Origin: CAYSUS01 sp964434165
GTDB lineage: Bacteria > Planctomycetota > Planctomycetia > Pirellulales > Thermoguttaceae
Length of the DNA: 45,119 bases
Assembly (NCBI GenBank): GCA_964434165.1
Contig: CAYSUS010000056.1
Span: 1 to 45,119 of the forward strand
Direction: 5' to 3'
A program made the position numbers and the translations under genes. Of the stretch, positions 34,238 through 42,025 are shown piece after piece. The notes below the pieces were generated by a model. The model saw only the letters and a list, made by a program, of their open reading frames with translations. It searched no databases and was not told where the DNA came from. How positions within the stretch are numbered: position 1 is the stretch's first letter; every line of letters begins with the position of its first letter.

Positions 34238-36055
34238 TCAATCCTGGGGCCGGGCGCACCCCGCGCTCGCCCGCATCTCTGCAAGCTGACCGAGCGAGCG
34301 CCCGTGCTCGCGCGTCAGATAGGTCCGGCCCTGGCGGATGCCCACGTGATCCCAGGGCAGGGGAGCATCGTCGGGATAGGAAGCGTGCACCAGGCGGCCC
34401 AGGTCGAGCTCAGACTGACCCAGCACGTCGCGCCACAGGTCGGGGTCGAACCGATCGGTCCACGAATCGAATCGCGCCCCGCGTCGCCAGGCCGCTTCGA
34501 TCGCCTCGCCCACGCGGCGGTCGCCCCGCGCGACGAGCCCCTCCAGGAGGCTCGTCGCCAGGTCATGGTACTTCACCTGCACGCTCCGCATCCGCTTGCG
34601 GTACTTCAACCGCCGGTGCGCGGCTTCAAAATACTCGGGCGACTGCATGCCGTGCCACTGGAAGGGCGTCTGCGGCTTGGGCACGAAGTTCGACACGCTG
34701 GCCACGACCGTGGCCGGGCGCCCCGTCACCTGGCGCCCCAGGCGCGAGATCTCCTCGGCCAGGTCGACGATCCCGTCGAGGTCCTCGCGGCGCTCGCCCG
34801 GCAGGCCGCACATGAAGTACAGCTTGACCCGCTGAAACCCCTTGCCGAACGCCAGCCGGCAGCCCTCCAGCAGGTCGTCGTTGGTGATCGCCTTGCCGAT
34901 CTGGCGGCGCATGTCGTCGCGCGCGGCCTCAGGCGCGAGGGTGAGGCCCGAGCGGCGGTCGGTGCTCAACTGCTCGGCCAGGAGGCGCCACTGGTGATTC
35001 ACGCGCAGGCTGGGCACGGAGATGCTTACGCCCAGCGGGCGCAACTCCTCCTGGAGCCGCGTGATCAGCGCGTCGAAGTGGGGATAGTCGCTCGTGGAGA
35101 GCGACAGGAGCGAGACCTCGTTGTAGCCCGTGTTGCGATACGACTCCAGCGCCGCCCGGACGATCGTCTCCACGCGGCGAAACCGCAGCGGCCTCTTGGT
35201 CGTCGTGCTCTGGCAGAACCGGCACCGCCACGGACAGCCCCGCATGATCTCGATGGCGATCCGGTCCTGCACGCACTCGACGTAAGGCACCACGGGGCGC
35301 GTGGGAAGCGGCATGGCGTCCAGGTCGCCCAGGACGGCCGGACGAACGACGGCCGGCAGGTCGGGCAGGGCAGGGCAGGGGGGCAGCGCGCGCCCGTCGC
35401 CGTCGTACTCTTCGCGGTAGAGCGCAGGGGCGTAAGCCCCCGGCACCCGGCGCGCGATCTCGGCGAGGGCCGCCGTCCGATCCGGCGCGGCGCCGCGAGC
35501 CTCCAGCCACAGGTCGCAGACCGCCGGCAGGGTCTCCTCGCCGTCGCCGACGACGAAGAGGTCGATGAATCGCGCCAGCGGCTCGGGATTGTGGGCGCAG
35601 GGGCCGCCGGCGATCACCAGCGGATGGCGGAGGTCGCGATGCGGGGCGCGGAGCGGGATGCCTCCCAGGTCGAGGATCGTCAGCAGGTTCGTGGCCCCCA
35701 GCTCATGCTGAAGCGTGAAGCCTACGACGTCGTAGCGGCTCAGCGGGGTGAAGCTCTCCAGCCCATACAGCGGCACGCCTTGCTCGCGGAGCAGGGCCTC
35801 CATGTCGGTGCCCGGGGCGAAGACCCGCTCGCAGGCCCAGTCGCTGCGCGCGTTCATCACGCCGTACAGGACCTGGAGGCCGTGGTGGCTCATGCCGATC
35901 GAGTAGGCGTCGGGAAACGCCAGGCAAAGCCGGCCGCGGACCCGCCGGTGGTCCTTGAGCACGGCGTTCACTTCCCCCCCGAGATAGCGGGCCGGCCCCT
36001 GCACGCGCGGCAGAAGCCGCGAGGTGACCACGTCTTTGATCGCCTGATCGAGCAT
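34238..36055 (-). CDS. TIGR03960-type radical SAM protein
   Basis: A 605-residue radical SAM protein. The N-terminal 200 residues resemble a B12-binding-like Rossmann domain (RLCLAFPDAYSIGMSHHGLQ, YDVVGFTLQHELGATNLLTI, VIAGGPCAHNPEP, GDGEETLP). The 4Fe-4S motif is CPWRCRFCQ (CxxxCxxC), followed by the SAM-binding stretches TGYNEVSLLSLSTSDYP and LTLAPEAARDDMRRQIGK. This is the uncharacterised TIGR03960 family, often paired with a DUF2344 protein, which is not seen here. It may modify RNA or a small metabolite; no reaction is established. The ATG at 36055 matches the usual start (MLDQAIKDVV). A GATAAT -10-like box at 36062-36067 on this strand lies only six bases from the ATG, so the mRNA could be leaderless. 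HAD phosphatase gene follows. Confidence 0.9.
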   Translation of the reverse strand: MLDQAIKDVVTSRLLPRVQGPARYLGGEVNAVLKDHRRVRGRLCLAFPDAYSIGMSHHGLQVLYGVMNARSDWACERVFAPGTDMEALLREQGVPLYGLESFTPLSRYDVVGFTLQHELGATNLLTILDLGGIPLRAPHRDLRHPLVIAGGPCAHNPEPLARFIDLFVVGDGEETLPAVCDLWLEARGAAPDRTAALAEIARRVPGAYAPALYREEYDGDGRALPPCPALPDLPAVVRPAVLGDLDAMPLPTRPVVPYVECVQDRIAIEIMRGCPWRCRFCQSTTTKRPLRFRRVETIVRAALESYRNTGYNEVSLLSLSTSDYPHFDALITRLQEELRPLGVSISVPSLRVNHQWRLLAEQLSTDRRSGLTLAPEAARDDMRRQIGKAITNDDLLEGCRLAFGKGFQRVKLYFMCGLPGERREDLDGIVDLAEEISRLGRQVTGRPATVVASVSNFVPKPQTPFQWHGMQSPEYFEAAHRRLKYRKRMRSVQVKYHDLATSLLEGLVARGDRRVGEAIEAAWRRGARFDSWTDRFDPDLWRDVLGQSELDLGRLVHASYPDDAPLPWDHVGIRQGRTYLTREHGRSLGQLAEMRASAGCARPQD

Positions 36056-36102
36056 GGAACCATTATCGCAGTGGACCGGGCCCGGATGTAGGCCTCTGCT
36101 GG

Positions 36103-36132
36103 TTGGTGGGGGCCAGCCGGCCGCGGTAAGAT
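36103..36132 (+). promoter_or_regulatory. Promoter candidate for the methyltransferase gene
   Basis: TTGGTG (36103-36108), an 18-base spacer and TAAGAT (36127-36132) lie 80 bases before the ATG at 36213, in the 157-base divergent gap with the radical SAM gene. Confidence 0.5.
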
Positions 36133-36212
36133 GGGAGAGGGTCGCCGCTTGCCGCCCAGGGCGGGCGGGCCACCCACCACCCCAACAGGCAGCGCGAAAG
36201 GGAGGGCCCGAC

Positions 36213-37448
36213 ATGCTCGACGCACGAGGCACATGCGCTCGCACCGCGATGCTCGCCGCGCTCGCCGCGCTGGCGTGCGGCGACCTGGGATTCGCCCAGG
36301 CGACGATGAGCCTGGAAAAGGCCCGCGCGCGCATGGTGGACGAGGAGATCGCGGGGGCGGGCGTGAAGGACCCGCGCGTGATCGCGGCCATGCGCCATAC
36401 GCCCCGCCACGAGTTCGTGCCGCTCGCCCAGCGGCGGTGGGCCTACCTCGACATGGCCCTGCCCATCGGCGAGCGCCAGACCATCTCGCCGCCGTTCGTC
36501 GTTGCGTACATGACCGAGCAGCTCGATCCCCGGCCCCGCGACAAGGTGCTCGAGATCGGCACGGGCAGCGGCTACCAGGCGGCGGTGCTCTCCGGGCTGG
36601 TGGCCGAGGTGTACACGATCGAGATCGTGGAATCGCTGGGCCGCCGGGCCGGGCGCACGCTGGAGAAGCTCGGCTACGACAACGTCCACGTGAAGATCGG
36701 CGACGGGTTCCGGGGCTGGCCCGAGCACGCCCCGTTCGACAAGATCATCGTCACCTGCTCCCCGGAGCGCGTGCCCCTGCCCTTGGCGCAGCAGTTGCGC
36801 GAGGGCGGCCGGATGGTCGTCCCGGTCGGCGAGCGCTACCAGCAGAACCTGTATCTTCTGAAGAAGGAAGGCGGCAAGCTGAAGACCGAGGCCTTGCGCC
36901 CGACCCTGTTCGTGCCGATGACGGGCGCGGCCGAGTCGCAGCGCCGCATCCAGCCCGACCCGGCCAACCCCGCGATCCGCAACGGCGACTTCGAGGACGT
37001 GATGGGCGACCCGCCCATCCCCTCGGGCTGGCACTACCAGCGTCAGGCGACGCTCCAGAACGACGAGCTGGCGCCATCGGGGAAGCACTACATGACCTTC
37101 TCCAACGAGGTCCCGGGACGCGGCAGCCAGGCGCTGCAGGGGCTGGCCGTGGACGGGCGCGAGGTCAAGCGGATCGAGATCTCCTTGCGGGTTCGCGGGC
37201 GGGGACTCCGGCCCGGCCAGAGTCGGCACGAGCTGCCCATGCTGGCCATTTCGTACTACGGCGAGAACCGGGCTCCGCTAGGCGAGGGGATCGCGGGCCC
37301 GTGGCGCGGGACGTTCGGCTGGGAGACCGAGCGCGTGCGCCTGCCCGTGCCGATCCGCGCCCGCGAAGCGGTCGTGCGCGTGGGACTCCTCGGCGGGGTC
37401 GGCGAGCTCTCAGTGGACGCCATCGAGCTGAAGGCCGTCGAGGAGTGA
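36213..37448 (+). CDS. Exported protein-L-isoaspartate O-methyltransferase with extra C-terminal domain
   Basis: A 411-residue protein. Residues 1-28 look like a signal peptide (TAMLAALAALACGDLGFAQA). Residues 32-235 are a standard isoaspartyl methyltransferase: ISPPFVVAYMTEQL, the SAM motif VLEIGTGSGYQAAVL, and FDKIIVTCSPERVP. The remaining 170 residues (from NPAIRNGDFEDV) resemble a carbohydrate-binding beta-sandwich (NGDFED...PSGWHY..., ISLRVRG, VRVGLLGG). The enzyme repairs damaged aspartyl residues in proteins using SAM. Export is surprising because SAM is cytoplasmic; either the signal is really an anchor or the enzyme acts outside with an unknown methyl source. GGGAGGG at 36200-36206 supports the ATG. 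Gene symbol withheld because of the unusual layout. Confidence 0.85.
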   Translation: MLDARGTCARTAMLAALAALACGDLGFAQATMSLEKARARMVDEEIAGAGVKDPRVIAAMRHTPRHEFVPLAQRRWAYLDMALPIGERQTISPPFVVAYMTEQLDPRPRDKVLEIGTGSGYQAAVLSGLVAEVYTIEIVESLGRRAGRTLEKLGYDNVHVKIGDGFRGWPEHAPFDKIIVTCSPERVPLPLAQQLREGGRMVVPVGERYQQNLYLLKKEGGKLKTEALRPTLFVPMTGAAESQRRIQPDPANPAIRNGDFEDVMGDPPIPSGWHYQRQATLQNDELAPSGKHYMTFSNEVPGRGSQALQGLAVDGREVKRIEISLRVRGRGLRPGQSRHELPMLAISYYGENRAPLGEGIAGPWRGTFGWETERVRLPVPIRAREAVVRVGLLGGVGELSVDAIELKAVEE

Positions 37449-37483
37449 GCCCGGGGCAGGCGACCGGCGCGGATGGGAGGCAA

Positions 37484-37574
37484 GCACGAAACTCGAATGA
37501 CGGGAAGACGCGCCGCACCGCGCGTTTCCATCATCGGCCATCTGGGTCATTCGGATTTGCCTCGGATTTCGTGC
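37484..37574. repeat. Inverted repeat between convergent genes (GCACGAAACTCGAATGAC family)
   Basis: GCACGAAA (37484-37491) pairs with TTTCGTGC (37567-37574), and CGAATGAC (37494-37501) with GTCATTCG (37546-37553), forming a broken stem around 44 bases. It lies in the 174-base gap between the convergent methyltransferase and RodA genes and could serve as a bidirectional transcription end or be a mobile repeat. Confidence 0.65.
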
Positions 37575-37622
37575 CTCGCGCTTCGGATTACCTCGGCTTC
37601 GTCTCGCGAAGGTCCCACCCCA

Positions 37623-38762
37623 TCACGCGGCATCTCGCGCAAACCGGAACGGCTCCGCGGCGATCTCGTAGCCGGGCCGGGCGCCGATGTTCAGCAGTAG
37701 CCCGAGCACGAGCCCCTGGGCCATCATGCCCGAGCCGCCGTAGCTGACCAGGGGGAGCGACAGCCCGGTGACGGGCAGCAGGCCCACGGTCATGCCCGCG
37801 TTGACGAGCACCTGGATCAGCACCAGGCACACCAGTCCCGCGGCCACCAGGCGCCCGAAGGGCTCGCGCGTGGCGGCGGCCACGCCCATCCCTTGCCAGG
37901 CCAGCAGGGCGAACATGCCGAGGACGAAGCCCAGGCCCAGCAGTCCGAACCGCTCGCCGAGCACGCAGAGGATGAAGTCGGTTCGAGCCTCGGGCAGGTG
38001 ATAGGCCCCCGGGTCGTCCAGGATCCGCCCCGTGATCCAGGTCCCCCACACGCCGCCCAGGGCCGCGGTCTGCTTGGCGCGGTGAAGGTGGTAGGTGTCG
38101 GCCGACGGGGTTTCTCCGGGACGCGTCTGGTCGATCAGGGCCGTGACCCGGGATTTCTGCTCGCGGCTCATCTGCGTCCAGAGGACGGGCAGCGCGGCCA
38201 GGCCCAGCAGCATCAGGCAGGCCAGGTCGCGCCGGCGCGCTCCGGCCACCCAGAGCATGGCGAACATCAGGGGCAGGAACACCAGGGCGGTCCCCAGGTC
38301 GGGCTCGCGCAGGATGAGCAGGACCGGCAGCAGCGTCAGGGCCAGGGGGGCGACCAGGCCGCGGAGCCGGCGGTAGTGGTCGCAATCCATCAGGTAGCGG
38401 GCCAGGGCGAGCACGTAGGCCACCTTGGCCAGCTCCGAGGGCTGAAATCCCAGCGGCCCGACGCGAATCCACCGGTGGGCGCCGTTGACCGTCGGGAAGA
38501 AGAACACCAGGACCAGCAGCGCCAGGGCAAGGCCGAAGATCGCGTAGCTCCAGCGGCAGAGGATGCGGTAGCTGGGACCCGCGGCCGCCAGCATCACCCC
38601 GGCGGCCAGCCCGGACCAAAGCACCTGCTGCCGCAGGTAGCGGTCGCTGTCGCCGAACAGCTCCTGGCAGCGGGCCATCCCCAACCAGCCCATCAGCACA
38701 AGGGGGGCCGCGCCAGCCACGATGGGCCACGGGAGTCGGCGGAACCAAGTTTGAAGGGTCAT
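37623..38762 (-). CDS. rodA: RodA/FtsW/SpoVE-family peptidoglycan polymerase
   Basis: A 379-residue membrane protein with about ten helices, of the SEDS glycosyltransferase family that polymerises lipid II. Conserved stretches are GAHRWIRVGPLGFQPSELAK, LREPDLGTALVFLP, TDFILCVLGERFGLLG and LSLPLVSYGGSGM. The short length and the QPSELAK form favour RodA (elongation) over FtsW (division), but this is not certain. The catalytic Asp of SEDS proteins may be the one in REPDLGTA or the following loop. The ATG at 38762 (MTLQTWFRRLPW) is the family-like start; the open frame continues upstream without similarity. No penicillin-binding protein gene is adjacent. Convergent with the methyltransferase gene and divergent from the TIGR03000 gene. 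Confidence 0.88.
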   Translation of the reverse strand: MTLQTWFRRLPWPIVAGAAPLVLMGWLGMARCQELFGDSDRYLRQQVLWSGLAAGVMLAAAGPSYRILCRWSYAIFGLALALLVLVFFFPTVNGAHRWIRVGPLGFQPSELAKVAYVLALARYLMDCDHYRRLRGLVAPLALTLLPVLLILREPDLGTALVFLPLMFAMLWVAGARRRDLACLMLLGLAALPVLWTQMSREQKSRVTALIDQTRPGETPSADTYHLHRAKQTAALGGVWGTWITGRILDDPGAYHLPEARTDFILCVLGERFGLLGLGFVLGMFALLAWQGMGVAAATREPFGRLVAAGLVCLVLIQVLVNAGMTVGLLPVTGLSLPLVSYGGSGMMAQGLVLGLLLNIGARPGYEIAAEPFRFARDAA

Positions 38763-38967
38763 ACTCGGCCCAGGCCGTGCTGTGCCAGGTGAAGCCGGGC
38801 GGGGCGGCCGGCGTCGGCGCCACGGGAATATAGCCGCTTTGGTGGGGGCACCCAAGGTCACCTGCCGCACAGGGCAGTCCACCCGTCGGAGTGGTTCGTC
38901 CCCGGACAAGCAAAGAATCTCGATGTTCCCGTCAATTTGTGCTTTCACCCGAGCCTTCCCAGGTTGC

Positions 38968-38995
38968 TTGATTTGTAACCGGGGGCTGTTATGCT
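38968..38995 (+). promoter_or_regulatory. Sigma-70-like promoter for the TIGR03000 protein
   Basis: TTGATT (38968-38973), a 16-base spacer and TATGCT (38990-38995) lie 56 bases upstream of the ATG at 39052, in an otherwise gene-free 289-base divergent gap. Confidence 0.6.
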
Positions 38996-39051
38996 ACGTT
39001 TATGTACTGACGGGCCGAGGTTCTGGTCAGCCGAGACAGGGAGTTGCGAGC

Positions 39052-39855
39052 ATGTTGCGAGCGAAAGCCAAGTATCTGTTGATCGCGGCGGTCGTGGCCG
39101 CATCGGTCGCCCTGTGGACGCCCCGGGCGGACGCCCACTGGGGCTACTGGGGCTGGCACGGCTCTTCGTACTGGAACGTTGGCTACCCGTGCGGCGGTGC
39201 ATGGTACCTGGGCGTTCGCCCGGGGCCGATCCGCAGGGCGCTGTTCGGCCCGTACCGGTGGTACTACGCCGGCTGGGGCTGCTACACCCCGTGCTGCACC
39301 ACGTGTTACTGCTCGCCCTGCTGCTGCTGGGACACGTGCTGCTGGGACGTATGCTGCTCGGACACGGTCGTGACCGGCGCGGTGTATAGTCCCACCCCAG
39401 CCCAGCCGACCCCGGCCCACGGGGATGAAACGCCCGAAGCCCCGCCGAGCACCACGGACGAACCGACGCCCCCGGCCCCTGAACCCAAGACCCCGTCCCC
39501 GCCTCCGCCGGGCCTGCCGGGTCCGGCTTCCACCCGGCTGCATAACACCAGCCTGGAGACGTACGTGGGCGAGCCCACCCGGTCGGACAGTGGCCTCCTG
39601 ACGGTTTACGTGCCGTTCGACGCCAAGGTGCTGATCAACGGCATGGAGACCAAGGCCACCGGCAGCCGTCGGCAGTACGTCTCCTACGGGCTCGCGCCGG
39701 GCTACCGCTACAAGTACGAGGTGCGGGCGCAGATCGTCCGCGACGGCAAGCTGGTCGAGGAGGTCAAGACGGTGTACCTCACGGCCGGGGCCAAGGAAGG
39801 GCTGGCGTTCGGGTTCAATCCCCAGGCGGCGGAAGGGCTTGCCGCCTTGCCGTGA
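39052..39855 (+). CDS. Secreted Cys-cluster protein with TIGR03000 domain
   Basis: A 267-residue exported protein. The signal peptide is residues 1-28 (LLIAAVVAASVALWTPRADA). An aromatic/Gly region (HWGYWGWHGSSYW) is followed by a cluster of 12 cysteines in 26 residues (from CYTPCC to WDVCC), then a Pro/Thr-rich linker, and a C-terminal TIGR03000 domain (LLTVYVPFDAKVLINGMETK, SRRQYVSYGLAPGYRYKYEV, VYLTAGAKEGLAFGF), which is known essentially only from Planctomycetes. AGGGAG at 39038-39043 and a good promoter precede the ATG. The cysteines suggest disulfide cross-linking or metal binding, fitting a cell-surface role in this phylum's protein-rich walls; that is inference. Confidence 0.9.
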   Translation: MLRAKAKYLLIAAVVAASVALWTPRADAHWGYWGWHGSSYWNVGYPCGGAWYLGVRPGPIRRALFGPYRWYYAGWGCYTPCCTTCYCSPCCCWDTCCWDVCCSDTVVTGAVYSPTPAQPTPAHGDETPEAPPSTTDEPTPPAPEPKTPSPPPPGLPGPASTRLHNTSLETYVGEPTRSDSGLLTVYVPFDAKVLINGMETKATGSRRQYVSYGLAPGYRYKYEVRAQIVRDGKLVEEVKTVYLTAGAKEGLAFGFNPQAAEGLAALP

Positions 39856-39876
39856 GCGGTCGCGGCCGATCGCCTT

Positions 39877-39929
39877 GAGACTTCGCAGGCTGCGGCGAGC
39901 TTCCGGAGTCTCGAGGACTTCGCAAGTCC
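39877..39929. repeat. Double hairpin related to the element in metH
   Basis: GAGACTTC (39877-39884) pairs with GGAGTCTC (39905-39912) with one G-T pair, and GGACTTCGCAAGTCC (39915-39929) is a self-complementary hairpin. Words ACTTCG and GAAGTC or GCAAGTC are shared with 27979-28011. It follows the TIGR03000 stop and could act as a terminator there. Confidence 0.65.
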
Positions 39930-39946
39930 CGCGCGGGCGAACCGGA

Positions 39947-39975
39947 TTCCTCGCCCTTCGTCTCCTTGCTATACT
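39947..39975 (+). promoter_or_regulatory. Possible promoter for asd
   Basis: TATACT at 39970-39975 is a good -10 box; 17 bases upstream TTCCTC (39947-39952) is a weak -35. It lies 64 bases before the chosen start of asd. Confidence 0.4.
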
Positions 39976-40039
39976 CGTAGATTGCGCGTCGTCTGCGCGC
40001 CGTTGGACGTAACCAGCCTCTGCTGTGGGAGACCGACTC

Positions 40040-41068
40040 GTGTTCGACACCCTGGCCGTCGTGGGCGCCACGGGCGCCGTGGGAACCATCATCCGCGAGC
40101 TGATCGACGCGCGGAAGCTGCCGCACAAGACGGTCCGCTTCCTGGCCTCGAAACGTTCCGCGGGCAGGAAGCTCCCGTTCGCCGGCCGGGAGATCACCGT
40201 CGAGGAGCTGCGTCCCGAGGCGTTCGAGGGGGTCGATCTGGCCATCGCCAGCACGCCCGACGACGTGGCGCGGGACCTGCTTCCCGCGGCCGTGGAGCGA
40301 GGGTGCGTGGTCGTGGATGAAAGCGGCTACTGGCGCATGGACCCCAAGGTTCCGCTGGTGATTCCCGAGGTCAACCCCGAGGCGGTGCGCGAGCACCAGG
40401 GGATCATCTCCAGCCCCAACTGCTCGACCACGCAGATGGTCGTGGCCCTGAAGCCTCTGCACGATGCGGCCCGCGTGCGCCGCGTGGTGGTCAGCACCTA
40501 CCAGGCGGTCAGCGGGGCCGGACTGGCCGGCACGCGCGACCTGGAGGGCGGGACCAAGGCGCGGCTGGCCGGGGACGACTACCAGTACGAGTGCTTCCCG
40601 TATCCCATCGCTTTCAACTGCATCCCGCAGATCGGCTCGCCGAAGTACAAGGACTACACGTCCGAAGAGATGAAGATGGTCAACGAGACGCGGAAGATCC
40701 TCGGCGACGAGTCGATCCAGGTCTGTCCCACCGCCGTGCGCGTGGCGGTGGCCGACTCGCACAGCGAGAGCATCCTCGTCGAGACCGAGCGCAAGGTGAC
40801 CGTCGAGGAGGCCCGCGAGCTGTTCCGCGCGTTTCCGGGCATCGAGGTCATCGACGACGTGGCCAACAAGAGATACCCCATGCCCACGGACTGCACGGGC
40901 CGCGACGAAGTGTTCGTCGGCCGCATCCGCGAGGACATCTGCAGCCCCAACGGCCTGGCCTTCTGGTGCGTCAGCGACAACCTCCGCAAGGGGGCCGCCA
41001 CGAACGCCGTGCAGATCGCCGAGCTGCTCCTGAAGGAGGCGGGCGAGCCCGCGGCGGTGAAGGCCTAG
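40040..41068 (+). CDS. asd: Aspartate-semialdehyde dehydrogenase
   Basis: NADPH-dependent reduction of aspartyl phosphate to aspartate semialdehyde, the branch point to lysine, diaminopimelate, threonine and methionine. The 342-residue protein has the GATGAVG nucleotide site at the N-terminus, catalytic Cys in SSPNCSTTQM, the SGAGLAGTRDL stretch, and the substrate-binding RVAVADSHSES with the catalytic His. The GTG at 40040 is preferred over a GTG at 40025 because GGGAG lies just upstream and because the family starts two residues before the first strand. It is followed after 38 bases by truA, so they are likely co-transcribed. A -10-like TATACT lies upstream. Confidence 0.96.
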   Translation: MFDTLAVVGATGAVGTIIRELIDARKLPHKTVRFLASKRSAGRKLPFAGREITVEELRPEAFEGVDLAIASTPDDVARDLLPAAVERGCVVVDESGYWRMDPKVPLVIPEVNPEAVREHQGIISSPNCSTTQMVVALKPLHDAARVRRVVVSTYQAVSGAGLAGTRDLEGGTKARLAGDDYQYECFPYPIAFNCIPQIGSPKYKDYTSEEMKMVNETRKILGDESIQVCPTAVRVAVADSHSESILVETERKVTVEEARELFRAFPGIEVIDDVANKRYPMPTDCTGRDEVFVGRIREDICSPNGLAFWCVSDNLRKGAATNAVQIAELLLKEAGEPAAVKA

Positions 41069-41106
41069 CGCGCCGCCCGTGCGATCGCAGCCTCGACGGC
41101 CTCGCG

Positions 41107-41853
41107 ATGCCCCAGTTCAAGCTCACGCTGGCCTACGACGGCACCGAGTTCTGCGGCTGGCAGGCCCAGCCGGGGCGCCGCACGGTGCAGGGGGTGCTGG
41201 AGGAAGCGGTCCAGCGCGTGGTGGGGGCCGCGGTGCGCGTCGGCGCGGCGAGCCGCACCGACGCCGGCGTGCACGCCCTGGGCCAGGTGGCCGCGTTCGC
41301 CGCCCACACGCGCCTGGAGGCCGACGTGCTGGCCCGGGCGGTCAATGCCTACCTGCCGCCGGACGTCGCCGTGCTCGCCCTCGAACAGGTCGATGGAGGT
41401 TTCCACCCTACGCACCATGCCGCGGGCAAGCGCTACCGCTACGTGATCCGCGACGCGCCGGGGCGCGACGTGTTCGCGCGGCGATACCATTGGCAGGTCC
41501 ACGAGCCGCTCGATGCCGAGGCAATGCACCGCGCGGGACAGGCGCTGGCCGGCAGGCACGACTTCGCCAGCTTCCAGTCGGCCGGGTCGCCCCGCGAGGA
41601 TACGGTACGCACGATCTTCGCCCTGGATGTCGCGCGGGGCGGGGCAGGGGAGTCGGATCGGATCAGGATCGAAGTGGAGGGCGACGGGTTCCTTTACAAC
41701 ATGGTCCGGGCGATCGCGGGCACGCTGGTCGAAGTGGGCCGCGGCAAGCAGCCGGAAGGCTGGCCCGGGGAGACCCTCGCCGCGCGCGACCGCAGCGCCG
41801 CCGGCCCGACCGCGCCCCCGCAGGGGCTGTTCCTGTTGTGGGTGCGGTATTAA
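41107..41853 (+). CDS. truA: tRNA pseudouridine(38-40) synthase
   Basis: Isomerises uridines 38-40 in the tRNA anticodon arm. The 248-residue protein shows the TruA signatures LAYDGTEFCGWQAQPGRRTVQ, catalytic Asp in SRTDAGVHALGQ, GKRYRYVI, HDFASFQSAGSPREDTVRTI and GFLYNMVRAIAGTLVEVG. The ATG at 41107 is the natural start. It lies 38 bases after asd. Downstream an imperfect hairpin (GCTGGC near 41860 with GCCAGC near 41875) and, some bases on, GGTTTTT near 41890 may end the transcript. Confidence 0.96.
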   Translation: MPQFKLTLAYDGTEFCGWQAQPGRRTVQGVLEEAVQRVVGAAVRVGAASRTDAGVHALGQVAAFAAHTRLEADVLARAVNAYLPPDVAVLALEQVDGGFHPTHHAAGKRYRYVIRDAPGRDVFARRYHWQVHEPLDAEAMHRAGQALAGRHDFASFQSAGSPREDTVRTIFALDVARGGAGESDRIRIEVEGDGFLYNMVRAIAGTLVEVGRGKQPEGWPGETLAARDRSAAGPTAPPQGLFLLWVRY

Positions 41854-41921
41854 AGGCTGGCGGCTCTATGCGAGCCAGCTTGCTATATAGGTTTTTACAC
41901 ACTATCGCCCGCTCGCGTTCC

Positions 41922-41978
41922 AGCCGCTCTCACCCCCAGCCGCTCTCACCCCCAGCCCCTCTCCCGCAGTTGGGAGAG
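41922..41978. repeat. 16-base tandem repeat and CTCTCCC/GGGAGAG hairpin
   Basis: AGCCGCTCTCACCCCC occurs at 41922-41937 and again at 41938-41953, followed by CTCTCCC-GCAGTT-GGGAGAG (41959-41978). The hairpin resembles a widespread intergenic repeat of GC-rich bacteria. It lies between truA and the GT4 gene. Confidence 0.75.
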
Positions 41979-42025
41979 CGAGGCGGCATGATCCCACCGC
42001 CCCTGACCTCTGCCACCGGACCGCC

